Shown: positions 1 through 8,608 of the stretch, piece by piece
How the letters are laid out: each line of letters opens with the position of its first letter
Numbering within the stretch: the stretch's first letter is position 1
Source: Chitinophagales bacterium
Lineage (GTDB): Bacteria > Bacteroidota > Bacteroidia > Chitinophagales > JADIYW01
DNA: 64,000 bases
Direction: 5' to 3'
Assembly: GCA_020636535.1 (NCBI GenBank)
Contig: JACJXT010000011.1
Span: 1,302,001-1,366,000, forward strand
The notes under the pieces: generated by a model
What the model was told of the DNA's origin: nothing
Database searches by the model: none
Seen by the model: only the letters and a program-made list of their open reading frames with translations
Translations under genes and position numbers: made by a program

Positions 1-1858
1 TTTATTTTTAAATGTGAATAGAAATGATACTTTAAAAGAAAATAATAACTTACAAACTAAAGTCAGCTATGAATACAAGCAACACAATTTTGCTTCGGTA
101 CAACCTTATAGAAGTGTAGAGTTTGGTAGAGATTGGAATACGAATTTGAACAACAACAATACCATTAATTTAGACGAACATATTGCTCATTTTGAAGAAC
201 TATATCAGTTTTTACCACATCAATTGCAAACAGGAATTAAATTTTCTACTTATGTAAGACCTAATAATTATACTGGATTTGAATATAATATTCCATTATC
301 TTACAATCATTATAATTTGCAAATAACAAGTAATGTTAGGCATCTTACATTTAATGATACTCTAAATAAAGGTTACTTTTTTAGACCAAATATGGACATT
401 AAATATGCTATTGAAAAGGCAAAAGGTTTAACTGTTGGGTTTAATTATTTACAAGAAAATAGTTTATTGAAAAATAAATCAACAGATACGATTATTAATA
501 ATTCTTTTAGGTTTAATATTATTGGTGCTTCACTACAATTGCCAGATTCTAATAAATGGAGTTTTATTATAAATTATAAATATAGAAATGATTTTAATGG
601 ATATGACAATATAATGAAAGCTCAATCAGTAGCTCATTTATTGTCGATTAATGGTCAAGCCAATCAACTGAAAAATCAAAATTTAGCATGGAATTTTACT
701 TATAGAGATTTACAAGTCAAAGATTCTGTATTAGCCAAAACACCATCAGAAAATACTTATTTAGGACGAATTGAATATGGCAACAGATTTTTTAAAGGAA
801 CTATTCGTTCTAATTTTATCTACGAATTAGGTGGTGGACAAGAACGCGTAAAACAGTTTACTTATATTGAAGTGCAAGCTGGTCAAGGTTTTTTTACTTG
901 GATTGATGAAAACGGAAATGGCATTAAAGAACTCAACGAGTTTGTACCATCAGAGTTTCAAGATAGTGCTAACTATGTAAAATTGTACACCGATTTAAAT
1001 CAATACATTAGAACTTACACTACGAGTTATACACAAGCAATCAGCTTCATACCAAAAGCAGTGTGGTTCAACCAAAAAGGAATTAAAAATGTTCTTTCAA
1101 AATTTCAAGTACAGTCGTATTTGCAAATCAATAGAAAATCATTAAAAATTAAAGGCGTACAACCATTCAATCCATTTATTTTTAAAGCCAATGATTCTAC
1201 AGTTGTTGGATTAAATTATAATATAAGAAATGGTTTAATTTATAATTCTGGCAATCCAATTTATTCTATTTCGTACCAACATCAATTACTACAAGACAAA
1301 GTTTTATTGCTTAATGGTTTTGATACTAGAAAACGAAATGAACATTCTTTTGAATCATACTATAATATAAAACAATCATATACTATTAATTTAAACTACT
1401 TATTTGGTAAGCAATCTTATTTTTCAGAATTTTTTCCAGCCAATAATTTCGATTTACGCACACAAAACATAGCACCAAAATTTTCTTATAACTACAAAAC
1501 AATGATTAGAACGAGCTTAGGATATAAACTTATCAATAAGAAAAACAAAGCTAATTTAGGTAATGAAAAAATGTTAGCGAATAAACTTACTACCGAATTT
1601 AGATATACCAAAGCAGGAAAAAATACACTCAATACTTCATTTTCTTTTGTATTAGTTAATTATAATGGTGAAAATGGTACTACAAAAAGTTATACTATTT
1701 TAGAAGGTTTGCAAAATGGCAAAAACTACTTGTGGAATTTTGAGTTTATAAGAATGCTAGGCAGTAACTTAGAACTGAGTTTAGCATACGAAGGCAGAAA
1801 AACAGGAACAGCAAAAGTAGTGAACACAGGCAGAGCACAACTACGAGCAATTTTTTAG
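1..1858 (+). CDS. C-terminal part of a large outer-membrane barrel-like protein (5' partial)
   Basis: The reading frame is open to the left edge of the window, so the first GTG at 14 is not a reliable start and the N-terminus, with any signal peptide, lies outside. The visible ~614 residues alternate polar and aromatic/hydrophobic residues in many short strands, rich in Asn, Tyr, Phe and Lys, as in Bacteroidota outer-membrane beta-barrels. A segment around residues 290-310 reads as an acidic loop (FTWIDENGNGIKELNEF), a calcium-loop-like motif I associate with large surface or outer-membrane proteins of this phylum. The protein ends in a strand finishing in Phe (GRAQLRAIF), a common barrel C-terminus. 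I do not recognise a named family; the location is inferred from composition. Confidence 0.55.
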   Translation, partial: LFLNVNRNDTLKENNNLQTKVSYEYKQHNFASVQPYRSVEFGRDWNTNLNNNNTINLDEHIAHFEELYQFLPHQLQTGIKFSTYVRPNNYTGFEYNIPLSYNHYNLQITSNVRHLTFNDTLNKGYFFRPNMDIKYAIEKAKGLTVGFNYLQENSLLKNKSTDTIINNSFRFNIIGASLQLPDSNKWSFIINYKYRNDFNGYDNIMKAQSVAHLLSINGQANQLKNQNLAWNFTYRDLQVKDSVLAKTPSENTYLGRIEYGNRFFKGTIRSNFIYELGGGQERVKQFTYIEVQAGQGFFTWIDENGNGIKELNEFVPSEFQDSANYVKLYTDLNQYIRTYTTSYTQAISFIPKAVWFNQKGIKNVLSKFQVQSYLQINRKSLKIKGVQPFNPFIFKANDSTVVGLNYNIRNGLIYNSGNPIYSISYQHQLLQDKVLLLNGFDTRKRNEHSFESYYNIKQSYTINLNYLFGKQSYFSEFFPANNFDLRTQNIAPKFSYNYKTMIRTSLGYKLINKKNKANLGNEKMLANKLTTEFRYTKAGKNTLNTSFSFVLVNYNGENGTTKSYTILEGLQNGKNYLWNFEFIRMLGSNLELSLAYEGRKTGTAKVVNTGRAQLRAIF

Positions 1859-1868
1859 TAGAGAAATC

Positions 1869-2354
1869 TTACGCTTCATTTGCAATATTTAGTACTTTAG
1901 AAATTAAATTTTTATCAAACCAATTTCCTTTATTTTCTAGTTCTAAAATTAATGATTTTACAGAGCTTATTAAACCTAAAGATTTTGCTTTTAAAAGAAT
2001 ACCTAGTGTTCCAGTTAAATTAAGTTCCATTAGTTTTGCATATCTTCTTCCAATAATTTCATCAATAATAACTAAGTCAGCATTAATTTCTTTCGATAAA
2101 ATTAAAACTTCAGCTTCACCTTTGTCAAGATCAATAAAATAGTTCAATGAGTTTTTATCTTTTATTTTTTTGATATTAATCCATTCGATTTTTGATAAGT
2201 CTTTGTAGTAAATTTTCTCTTTACCAAACTCAATTTCTTCATAAACAGCATATGGAATAGTTAAAGATTGATATAAGTGTTTCAATAACTCAAGTTTATC
2301 TATTTTTAGTAGAGATAGTATTGGCGTGGTATTAGATACTACAATTTTAGGCAT
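1869..2354 (-). CDS. DUF3368-type PIN-domain toxin
   Basis: 161 residues. The N-terminus (VVSNTTPILSLLKI) and the internal VIIDEIIGRRYAK motif are typical of DUF3368, a PIN-like nuclease family related to VapC toxins and presumed to cleave RNA. The first acidic position of canonical PIN domains is Ser/Asn here, as is usual for DUF3368. It lies directly downstream of a UPF0175 antitoxin gene and overlaps it by 8 bp, the standard gene order for this toxin-antitoxin pairing. Toxicity and substrate are inferred from the family. Confidence 0.85.
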   Translation of the reverse strand: MPKIVVSNTTPILSLLKIDKLELLKHLYQSLTIPYAVYEEIEFGKEKIYYKDLSKIEWINIKKIKDKNSLNYFIDLDKGEAEVLILSKEINADLVIIDEIIGRRYAKLMELNLTGTLGILLKAKSLGLISSVKSLILELENKGNWFDKNLISKVLNIANEA

Positions 2355-2604
2355 TGTTAAAATCAGAAATTAGTTCATCTTCGAGACCTTTATGATATTG
2401 AGATACATTATATTTTGCTAATAATTCTATAAATTCAATTCTACTTATATTTAATAAGTCAGAAGCAGTACCTGAAGAGATTTTACCTAATTCATAAAGT
2501 TTAATCAACGACATAGTTTTCATCTCATTCTGAAATTCTTTATTGTTCATCTTTAAAGAAAATGCCAAAGACTCAGGATAATTTATTGAAATTGTATCTA
2601 CCAT
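2347..2604 (-). CDS. UPF0175 family antitoxin
   Basis: 85 residues with the UPF0175 layout: an N-terminal strand, then a helix-turn-helix-like core (LYELGKISSGTASDLLNIS, ~residues 35-53) and an acidic C-terminal tail that would bind the toxin. It is the first gene of a two-gene unit with the overlapping DUF3368 toxin. Its promoter region holds a perfect short inverted repeat overlapping a TAAATTTG -7 element (2613-2628), which suggests autoregulation. Confidence 0.82.
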   Translation of the reverse strand: MVDTISINYPESLAFSLKMNNKEFQNEMKTMSLIKLYELGKISSGTASDLLNISRIEFIELLAKYNVSQYHKGLEDELISDFNNA

Positions 2605-2612
2605 TATAAAAC

Positions 2613-2628
2613 ATTTGTAACAAATTTA
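2613..2628 (-). promoter_or_regulatory. Putative promoter/operator of the UPF0175-DUF3368 module
   Basis: On the minus strand TAAATTTG (2628-2621) matches the Bacteroidota -7 consensus TAnnTTTG, 16 bases from the antitoxin ATG. It overlaps the inverted repeat ATTTGT-A-ACAAAT (2613-2625), positioned where a bound antitoxin would block transcription. No clear -33 TTG is visible. Confidence 0.45.
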
Positions 2629-2661
2629 ATTAAATATATTGATAATGTAAAGCATATTTCT

Positions 2662-3657
2662 TCACCTATAATCTTCCAACATTAAATTACAACCACGAGT
2701 TGGTGCATCTTGTAATCGTCCATAAATAGTAAACGATTCGTCTTCAAAAACTGCACCAATATCATCAACAGCAATAAAACTACAACTGTGTATATTGGCT
2801 AAATCTATTACATTAAAAGCACCTTTTCCTTTGCTATAAACTTCAAATGGGTCAGTAATATTGCGTAGTAAAATTTTTAAAGTAGCACTTGTTTTAAAAA
2901 TACCTTTTTCAAAACTATACGCTTGCGACAGCATTTCTGTCATACCATATTCAGAATAAATACGAGTAACATGAAATGCATTTTTTAAAATATGGTGTAG
3001 TGCTTCTTTTGTCATTTCTGGTCGCTTGCCTTTCATACCACCAGTTTCCATAATCGTACAAAAAGATAAATCTTGCGGAAACTGTTCTGCAAAATCCAAT
3101 AAAGCAAAACTTACACCAAGCAACAATACTTTTTTGTTTGCTTTTTTTGCAGTTTGCAAAGCCGTATTTAAATCATCGTAATTGTATAAATAAAATCCAG
3201 AAATATTGTTTTTTGTTTGATTGATAAAATAATCAACCATAAATACCAAAGAACTATTTTCTCTTTCTAGATACGATGGAAGCAATGCCAAAACAATCCA
3301 ATCATCTAATTTACCAAATTGCGTTTCAAATAATTGTTGACTAATTTGTTGATACCAATTTGTGTCTGCTACAAAATGTCGACTGTTATTTTGTTGTGTA
3401 GTACCACTGCTTTCAAATATAGTTGATACTTGTTGTGTAGTATCTATAATTTGTCGACTTTTAAAAAAAGTAATAGGCAGAAATGGAATTTGCTCAATCG
3501 TTTTAATCGAATAAATATTAATATTTAACAAATTTACAAACTGTTGATACACCAAATTATGTTGATACTGATAGTTAAAAAGTGATAATGCAACAGCATC
3601 AAACGAATTTCTGTCTATATTAATGATTTTTTGTTTTAAATTTGTACTATCAATCAC
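2662..3657 (-). CDS. LuxE-like acyl-protein synthetase / acyltransferase
   Basis: 331 residues, resembling LuxE (the ATP-dependent acyl-protein synthetase of bacterial fatty-acid reductase) and the adenylate-forming superfamily. The phosphate-binding loop ESSGTTQQNNSRH lies at ~residues 83-95, and the adenylation-type motif IYSEYGMTEMLSQAYS at ~235-250. There is no luxC reductase partner or other lux gene nearby, so the job is more likely acyl activation for a surface polymer or lipid than bioluminescence. The only usable start is GTG at 3657, which abuts the ATG of the divergent lipoprotein gene at 3658; no in-frame ATG lies upstream. Confidence 0.72.
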   Translation of the reverse strand: MIDSTNLKQKIINIDRNSFDAVALSLFNYQYQHNLVYQQFVNLLNINIYSIKTIEQIPFLPITFFKSRQIIDTTQQVSTIFESSGTTQQNNSRHFVADTNWYQQISQQLFETQFGKLDDWIVLALLPSYLERENSSLVFMVDYFINQTKNNISGFYLYNYDDLNTALQTAKKANKKVLLLGVSFALLDFAEQFPQDLSFCTIMETGGMKGKRPEMTKEALHHILKNAFHVTRIYSEYGMTEMLSQAYSFEKGIFKTSATLKILLRNITDPFEVYSKGKGAFNVIDLANIHSCSFIAVDDIGAVFEDESFTIYGRLQDAPTRGCNLMLEDYR

Positions 3658-4161
3658 ATGACAAAGATACGCAACATAAAAATTTTAAGCATAGTATTGT
3701 TGATAGCAATATTGGCAACAGCATGCTTTAAACAACCAGTGTATGATGATGTTCCAGAAATTGCATTCAAAGCTTTCGATTACACAGGCAGTGAATATAT
3801 TGTAGATGATAGTGGTTTCTTGTTGTTGACTTTTACAGATGGAGATGGAGATATCGGAAAAGATACTAATGATGATCCTACTTTAAATTTATTTATAGAA
3901 ACGGTTTATTCATTTACTAATCCTTTGACAGAAGCATTTGTTTTGCCAAATGTTCCATATAATGGTACTACAGATGATATTTCTGGAGAGATAAAAATTA
4001 GACTTAATTCTATTTATGATGAATCTGAGTATGATTTAAGAGATCAGCTTGCACCAGGATTAATAAGAGATACCGTTACAATGAATATTAGAATTAAAGA
4101 TAGAGCGGGTAATTATAGCAATACCATTACCACACCAAAATTGCCAAGATACTTTCCTTAA
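3658..4161 (+). CDS. Hypothetical lipoprotein
   Basis: 167 residues. The N-terminus is a lipoprotein signal: basic MTKIRNIK, a hydrophobic stretch, then a lipobox ending LATAC with the lipidated Cys at residue 23. The mature part contains an acidic segment FTDGDGDIGKDTNDDP (~60-75) that looks like a calcium-binding loop, followed by beta-rich sequence ending in IRIKDRAGNYSN. I recognise the general pattern of Bacteroidota surface lipoproteins but no named family. The start codon directly abuts the divergent LuxE-like gene, so its promoter must lie within that gene. Confidence 0.7.
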   Translation: MTKIRNIKILSIVLLIAILATACFKQPVYDDVPEIAFKAFDYTGSEYIVDDSGFLLLTFTDGDGDIGKDTNDDPTLNLFIETVYSFTNPLTEAFVLPNVPYNGTTDDISGEIKIRLNSIYDESEYDLRDQLAPGLIRDTVTMNIRIKDRAGNYSNTITTPKLPRYFP

Positions 4162-4238
4162 GCTATTAACATAGAGGTAATATATTCATAAAATGCTAAA
4201 ACTTGACTTAACATTGAAAACTAATAAATTTGTTTTCA

Positions 4239-5519
4239 ATGGAAACCTTAGATGTCATAGTTGTTGGTGGTGGTTATGCTGGACTAAGCTGTGCTTATTA
4301 TTTACAGCAACAAGGTTATAATGTAAAGCTATTTGAAGCTTCGCCATTTATTGGTGGAAGGGCTAAAAGCGAAAAAATAAATGGTTTTATTTTAGATAGA
4401 GGAACACATTATTACCATCATTCTACTACAGAGCTTAAAAAGATTATTAATCTAAAAGACTTACAACTTAAAAACTTATATCCAGGATATTTATTGCGAT
4501 ATGAAGATAGTTTTTATGTGTATACGAATCCATTGTATAAAACAATAGATACTTTTTCAACAGCAATTGCTAAAAATGCTAACTTAAAAGATAAATTACG
4601 CATGTTTAGCTTATTTGTAAAACTAAAAGCAACACCGTATAATGTTTTAGTAAAAGAAAAAGATACTTCTACTTATGAGTTTTTAAAGAAAAGTGGATTT
4701 TCGCAACAAACCATAAATACACTTTTCCGACCAATGATGGCTGCAAATATCTTTGATTGGAATTTACAATCGTCGTCTAAAATTGCAAAGCTATATTTAA
4801 AATCTTTGTTTGCCGACCAAATTGCCTTGCCTAAAGATGGTATTGGTAGCATAGCAGAAGCAATTAGTAAGCAATTAAATCCAGCATCAATTCGTATAAA
4901 ATCAAAAATTAAGCAAGTAACCGAAGATGGTGTTATTTTTGAAAATGGCAATTTCCTTAAAGCAAAAGCCGTAGTTATAGCTACTAATACATTAAGTGCT
5001 AATAAATTATATCCTACAAAATCATTAACTGTAGAAAGTACACATGTAAGTACTATTTATTTTGAAAGCAATCAAGCACCAATTTCTAAACCAATTGTAT
5101 TATTGAATGGAGAGGGAAAAGGTATCGTCAATCACATATTTATACCTACATTATTACACAGCAATTATGCACCAAGTGGCAAGCATCTTATAGCAGTAAA
5201 CATTGTAAAGCCACACGATTTTGATGATGATGAATTGGTAACTAAAGTACAAGTTGAATTAGCCAATTGGTTTGGTTTACAAGTACAAGATTGGAATCAT
5301 ATTAAGACTTATCATATAAAATATGCAATGCCATTTCAACCTATACTAGATAAAGTAGAATTTGTAAAACCATTAGCATATAATGTATTTTTTGCAGGAG
5401 ATGGAATTGCAGTTGGAACTATGGAATCTGCACTAAGAAGTGGAAGAGAAACAGCACAACACATACATCAAAATGTATTATCTAAACAAAAAAGCAGAAG
5501 AGAAGAAGCTGTTTATTAG
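4239..5519 (+). CDS. FAD-dependent oxidoreductase of the protoporphyrinogen oxidase/amine oxidase fold
   Basis: 426 residues from the ATG at 4239; a TTG nine bases upstream is possible, but METLDVIVVGGGYAG is the natural start. The dinucleotide-binding GxGxxG is at residues 10-15 and the GG motif EASPFIGGRAKS at 34-45. Near the C-terminus FFAGDGIAVGTMESALRSGRETA is the flavin-contacting ATG-type motif of the amine oxidase superfamily. Substrate is not deducible; relatives include protoporphyrinogen oxidase, phytoene desaturase and monoamine oxidase-like proteins. It stands alone, 77 bp after the lipoprotein gene and convergent with yggS. Confidence 0.8.
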   Translation: METLDVIVVGGGYAGLSCAYYLQQQGYNVKLFEASPFIGGRAKSEKINGFILDRGTHYYHHSTTELKKIINLKDLQLKNLYPGYLLRYEDSFYVYTNPLYKTIDTFSTAIAKNANLKDKLRMFSLFVKLKATPYNVLVKEKDTSTYEFLKKSGFSQQTINTLFRPMMAANIFDWNLQSSSKIAKLYLKSLFADQIALPKDGIGSIAEAISKQLNPASIRIKSKIKQVTEDGVIFENGNFLKAKAVVIATNTLSANKLYPTKSLTVESTHVSTIYFESNQAPISKPIVLLNGEGKGIVNHIFIPTLLHSNYAPSGKHLIAVNIVKPHDFDDDELVTKVQVELANWFGLQVQDWNHIKTYHIKYAMPFQPILDKVEFVKPLAYNVFFAGDGIAVGTMESALRSGRETAQHIHQNVLSKQKSRREEAVY

Positions 5520-5530
5520 TAAACAAAAAA

Positions 5531-6223
5531 TTAAATAGGAACAGAACTATTCTTTTTTCTTTCTCGCTCACCAAAAATAGTACTTCCAATACGAATCATA
5601 TTGCTACCACAAGCAACAGCAATTTCGTAGTCACCACTCATTCCCATAGAAATAATTTTAAAATCATCATTAGTAAAATAATTAGCTTTCAATTCATCAA
5701 AAATATATTTTAAATGATTGAACTCATTTTTTATTAAAACTTTACTTTGAGTATAAGTAGCCATTCCCATCACACCAATAATATTAATATTTTTAAGTGC
5801 ATCAAAAGCATTAATTTCTAAAAGAGCCATTAATTCTTCTTCACTAAAGCCAATTTTATTTGTTTCTGCTGCTATATGAACTTCCAATAAAACATCAATT
5901 ACTCTGTTGTTTTTTTCAGCTTGTTTATTAATTTCTAATGCCAATTTTAAGCTATCTACAGAATGGATTAAATGCACAAATGGAGCAATATATTTTACTT
6001 TATTGCTTTGTAAATTGCCAATCATATGCCATTGAATATCTTTAGGCAATGCTTCATATTTGCTAACCAACTCTTGTACCTTATTTTCGCCAAAAGCTTT
6101 TTGTCCATGATTATACGCTGTTAGAATATCGCCAACCGATTTTGTTTTACTAACTGCAACCAAATCAACATTATTTTCAGTACAATATTTGGTTAATTCT
6201 GTTAATGCTTTTATGTTTGTCAT
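5531..6223 (-). CDS. YggS family pyridoxal phosphate homeostasis protein (PLPBP)
   Basis: 230 residues, the usual length for YggS/PROSC/YlmE, single-domain TIM-barrel proteins that bind PLP and buffer its pool without known catalysis. The PLP lysine is K26 in LVAVSKTKS. Other family signatures are GENKVQE, WHMIGNLQSNKVK and, near the end, ISMGMSGDYEIAVACGSNMIRIGSTIFG, which holds the phosphate-binding residues. The ATG at 6223 is one base from the ATG of the divergent lipoprotein gene at 6225, leaving no intergenic space for promoters. Confidence 0.93.
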   Translation of the reverse strand: MTNIKALTELTKYCTENNVDLVAVSKTKSVGDILTAYNHGQKAFGENKVQELVSKYEALPKDIQWHMIGNLQSNKVKYIAPFVHLIHSVDSLKLALEINKQAEKNNRVIDVLLEVHIAAETNKIGFSEEELMALLEINAFDALKNINIIGVMGMATYTQSKVLIKNEFNHLKYIFDELKANYFTNDDFKIISMGMSGDYEIAVACGSNMIRIGSTIFGERERKKNSSVPI

Positions 6224-6224
6224 A

Positions 6225-6740
6225 ATGCTTCAATCTATAAAAAAATTAGTAATTATGCTAATGGCAATTCTACTATTGCCAAGCGTTATTGCATGTAAAA
6301 ATAAAAAAGTTTCAGAAGAAAACATGGTTAAAGTTATGTTAGATGGTTTTTTAAGCTATGCCTATCTTCAACAATACAATACAGAACCACAACTAATTAA
6401 GCATAAATCGTTTATGAGAGATAGTATTTATCTAGATATTTTAAAACACTATGATATAGATACTACCTCATTTTATTACACGCTAAACTACTATGAGCAA
6501 AATCCAAGCGAGTATCAAAAACTATTAAAAATAGTGCAAGATTCTATTCATCAGATAGATAGTGTTTTATTGGCTACTGGAAAAACGCAGATACAAGATA
6601 CGATACAAAAAATTGTAGAACCAATTACAAATGATAGTATCTTACAACAAAAATCACAAGAATACTTAGAACAATTCAAAGAAAGTAGAAGAAAAATAAA
6701 CCACTATGGACTAAAAGTCCATAGTTTTGTTACGGACTGA
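6225..6740 (+). CDS. DUF4296 domain lipoprotein
   Basis: 171 residues from ATG 6225; an in-frame upstream GTG at 6189 would run into yggS and spoil the signal peptide. Residues 1-24 are a lipoprotein signal ending LPSVIAC, lipidated at C24. The region ~32-100 (MVKVMLDGFLSYAYLQ ... LKHYDIDTTSFYYTLNYYEQNP) matches DUF4296, a helical Bacteroidota domain of unknown function. The last codons (HYGLKVHSFVTD) are read from the hairpin at one end of the IS200-type element, with the TGA inside a second hairpin, so the original C-terminus was probably replaced or extended by the insertion. Confidence 0.78.
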   Translation: MLQSIKKLVIMLMAILLLPSVIACKNKKVSEENMVKVMLDGFLSYAYLQQYNTEPQLIKHKSFMRDSIYLDILKHYDIDTTSFYYTLNYYEQNPSEYQKLLKIVQDSIHQIDSVLLATGKTQIQDTIQKIVEPITNDSILQQKSQEYLEQFKESRRKINHYGLKVHSFVTD

Positions 6741-7262
6741 AAGTCCTATTTCGGACAGTACTTCTCTATTCAATTATAAAATTATCATTTGAGTTCGTAT
6801 TTGGATTCCTATGATGTTCTAAATATTCATTTACCATTTCATCTGTTATATTACCTGTACTCCAGCAACCATAACCTATTGCCCAAAAATGACGACCCCA
6901 ATATCTCTTCTTTAACTCTGGAAACTCTATCTGTATTTTTCGTGAACTGCGTCCTTTCAATAATTTTACCATGCTACTTATTGATTGTGATGGACGATAT
7001 TCTATATGCATATGAATATGATCTTTGGATACTACTCCTTTCAATATTACAATATCTTCTGCTTCACATATTTGCATCAAAAGACTTCTACACCTTACTT
7101 TTATATCTCCTTCCAATACTGCATATCTATATTTTGTAGCCCAAACAATATGTACTGTAAGCCGTGATATGCTATGACCATTGACCCTTTGGTATTCCAT
7201 ACTACAAAAGTAAACATTTTTAGAAGCTAAAGCGAAATGCACTAAAGTGCATAGTTTTAACT
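6703..7262 (-). mobile_element. IS200-type insertion sequence (boundaries approximate)
   Basis: A single Y1 transposase gene on the minus strand is flanked by related subterminal hairpins in the same orientation, not by inverted repeats. At the low end CTATGGACT-aaa-AGTCCATAG (6704-6724) is followed by TTTT; at the high end ATGCACT-aa-AGTGCAT (7237-7252) is followed by AGTTTT. A further hairpin GGACT-gaa-AGTCC lies at 6734-6746. This matches the end structure of IS200/IS605 elements, which move as single strands without target duplication. Exact cleavage sites are not determined. Confidence 0.75.
6766..7200 (-). CDS. tnpA: IS200/IS605 family transposase TnpA (Y1 HUH)
   Basis: 144 residues from the ATG at 7200; an upstream in-frame ATG at 7242 falls in the element's end hairpin and is unlikely. 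The HUH metal-binding motif is H63-M-H65 in DHIHMHIEY and the catalytic tyrosine is Y126 in DEMVNEYLEHH. LLKGRSSRKIQ and RYWGRHFWAIGYG are conserved in IS200 TnpA. No tnpB follows, as in IS200 proper. The gene looks intact. The same enzyme class (REP-associated transposases) mobilises hairpin repeats, which abound in this window, but this sequence resembles IS200 TnpA more. Confidence 0.92.
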   Translation of the reverse strand: MEYQRVNGHSISRLTVHIVWATKYRYAVLEGDIKVRCRSLLMQICEAEDIVILKGVVSKDHIHMHIEYRPSQSISSMVKLLKGRSSRKIQIEFPELKKRYWGRHFWAIGYGCWSTGNITDEMVNEYLEHHRNPNTNSNDNFIIE

Positions 7263-7610
7263 ATTTTTGAGACCAATAAAAAGACCTAAAAATTAATTAT
7301 ACTTTTTATAGTGAAAATAAATCAACATCGTCTTTGCGAATTTTTGAGGAACGAAAAAATGTGGCAATCTCAAATTAAAAAATATAAAGTGAGTTTCAAG
7401 ATTTTTAGCTTTTTTAAGCAGTTCGAGCGTTAAGAATTCCTGTCTACCAACAGGTAGATATTGCAGTCTTGATTTTTTGCTACTTTTGTATCAAGACAAA
7501 AGTAGGTGCTAATTAAATATTAAGCAGTATTGATTTTTGAATAAAAACTTCAAAATAAATTTCTTCCTAATGTTCGGAATGCTTATTTTGGCATTAATTA
7601 CTTTAGAGAT
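7262..7610. repeat. Gene-free region with three hairpin-type repeats upstream of bioB
   Basis: There is no gene here. It contains an imperfect palindromic repeat at 7329-7370 (TTGCGAA ... TGTGGCAATCT) that recurs near 16165 and 21997. A small hairpin TCTACC-aaca-GGTAGA lies at 7443-7458, and a 9-bp inverted repeat TACTTTTGT ... ACAAAAGTA at 7481-7504. The last contains TACTTTTG, a match to the -7 consensus, with TTG 17 bases upstream; it could serve bioB through a ~115-base leader, but the hairpin may simply be a repeat. Confidence 0.6.
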
Positions 7611-8594
7611 ATGATAAATAACAGTTCAAACAATAATGTAGAATACATCAAGCAAGTGTATCATCAACCATTGATGCAATTAATACTACAAGCAGCTTCA
7701 GTTCATCAACAATATCATACAGTAGGAGAAGTGCAAGTGTGTACGCTTTTATCTGTGAAAACTGGTGGTTGTCCAGAAGATTGTGCTTATTGTCCACAAG
7801 CAGCAAGATATCAAACAGGTGTTGGTGTTCACAAATTGTTAGATGTAAATACAGTAATTGATAAAGCAAAAGAAGCAAAAGATAATGGTTCAACCAGATT
7901 TTGCATGGGTGCAGCGTGGAGAGAAGTTAGAGAGAATAGAGATTTTGACAAAGTGATTGAAATGGTAAAAGGCGTAAACGACTTAGGTTTAGAAGTCTGC
8001 TGTACGATGGGAATGCTTACGGAAAATCAAGCCGAGCGATTAAAAGAAGCTGGCTTATATGCATATAATCACAACTTAGATACAGATGAAGAAAACTACG
8101 ATAAAATCATTACTACAAGAAACTATGAAGACCGATTAAATACCATTGGCAATGTTCGCAAAGCTGGTATTAGTGTTTGTAGTGGTGGAATTATTGGCTT
8201 AGGCGAAAACGATGATGCACGAATTAATATGATTCATACTTTAGCTAACTTAGAACAATATCCTGAATCTGTGCCAATTAACGCTTTGGTGGCTGTAAAA
8301 GGAACGCCATTAGAAGGAATGCAAAAAGTACCAGTTTGGGATATGCTTAGAATGATTGCTACTGTTCGTATTGTTATGCCAACTACACAAGTACGACTGT
8401 CTGCTGGACGAATGGATATGTCTATGGCAGAACAAGCATTGTGTTTTATGGCTGGTGCAAATTCAATTTTTGCAGGAGATAAGCTCTTAACTACACCAAA
8501 TCCAGATTATAACGACGACCAACTTATGTTTGATATACTCGGACTACAACCAAGAGCATCATTTAAAGAAGAACCAGTAGTAGAAGAGGTGTAA
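7611..8594 (+). CDS. bioB: Biotin synthase
   Basis: 327 residues. A radical-SAM enzyme that inserts sulfur into dethiobiotin, the last step of biotin synthesis. The SAM-cluster cysteines are C54, C58 and C61 in TGGCPEDCAYCPQAARY. Conserved family segments include FCMGAAWREVR, EVCCTMGML, YNHNLDT, CSGGIIGLGE and RLSAGRMDMS, which carry the [2Fe-2S] ligands and the substrate pocket. Length and motifs are complete. The matching bioF lies 2.7 kb downstream, separated by a restriction-modification pair and a toxin-antitoxin module that probably invaded the original biotin operon. Confidence 0.97.
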   Translation: MINNSSNNNVEYIKQVYHQPLMQLILQAASVHQQYHTVGEVQVCTLLSVKTGGCPEDCAYCPQAARYQTGVGVHKLLDVNTVIDKAKEAKDNGSTRFCMGAAWREVRENRDFDKVIEMVKGVNDLGLEVCCTMGMLTENQAERLKEAGLYAYNHNLDTDEENYDKIITTRNYEDRLNTIGNVRKAGISVCSGGIIGLGENDDARINMIHTLANLEQYPESVPINALVAVKGTPLEGMQKVPVWDMLRMIATVRIVMPTTQVRLSAGRMDMSMAEQALCFMAGANSIFAGDKLLTTPNPDYNDDQLMFDILGLQPRASFKEEPVVEEV

Positions 8595-8608
8595 TTTTAA
8601 TTAATAGA

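Noticed and set aside
7481..7504. Biotin riboswitch or BirA operator upstream of bioB
   Set aside because: The inverted repeat TACTTTTGT/ACAAAAGTA does not resemble the BirA operator pattern and is of a type common as a repeat in this phylum.
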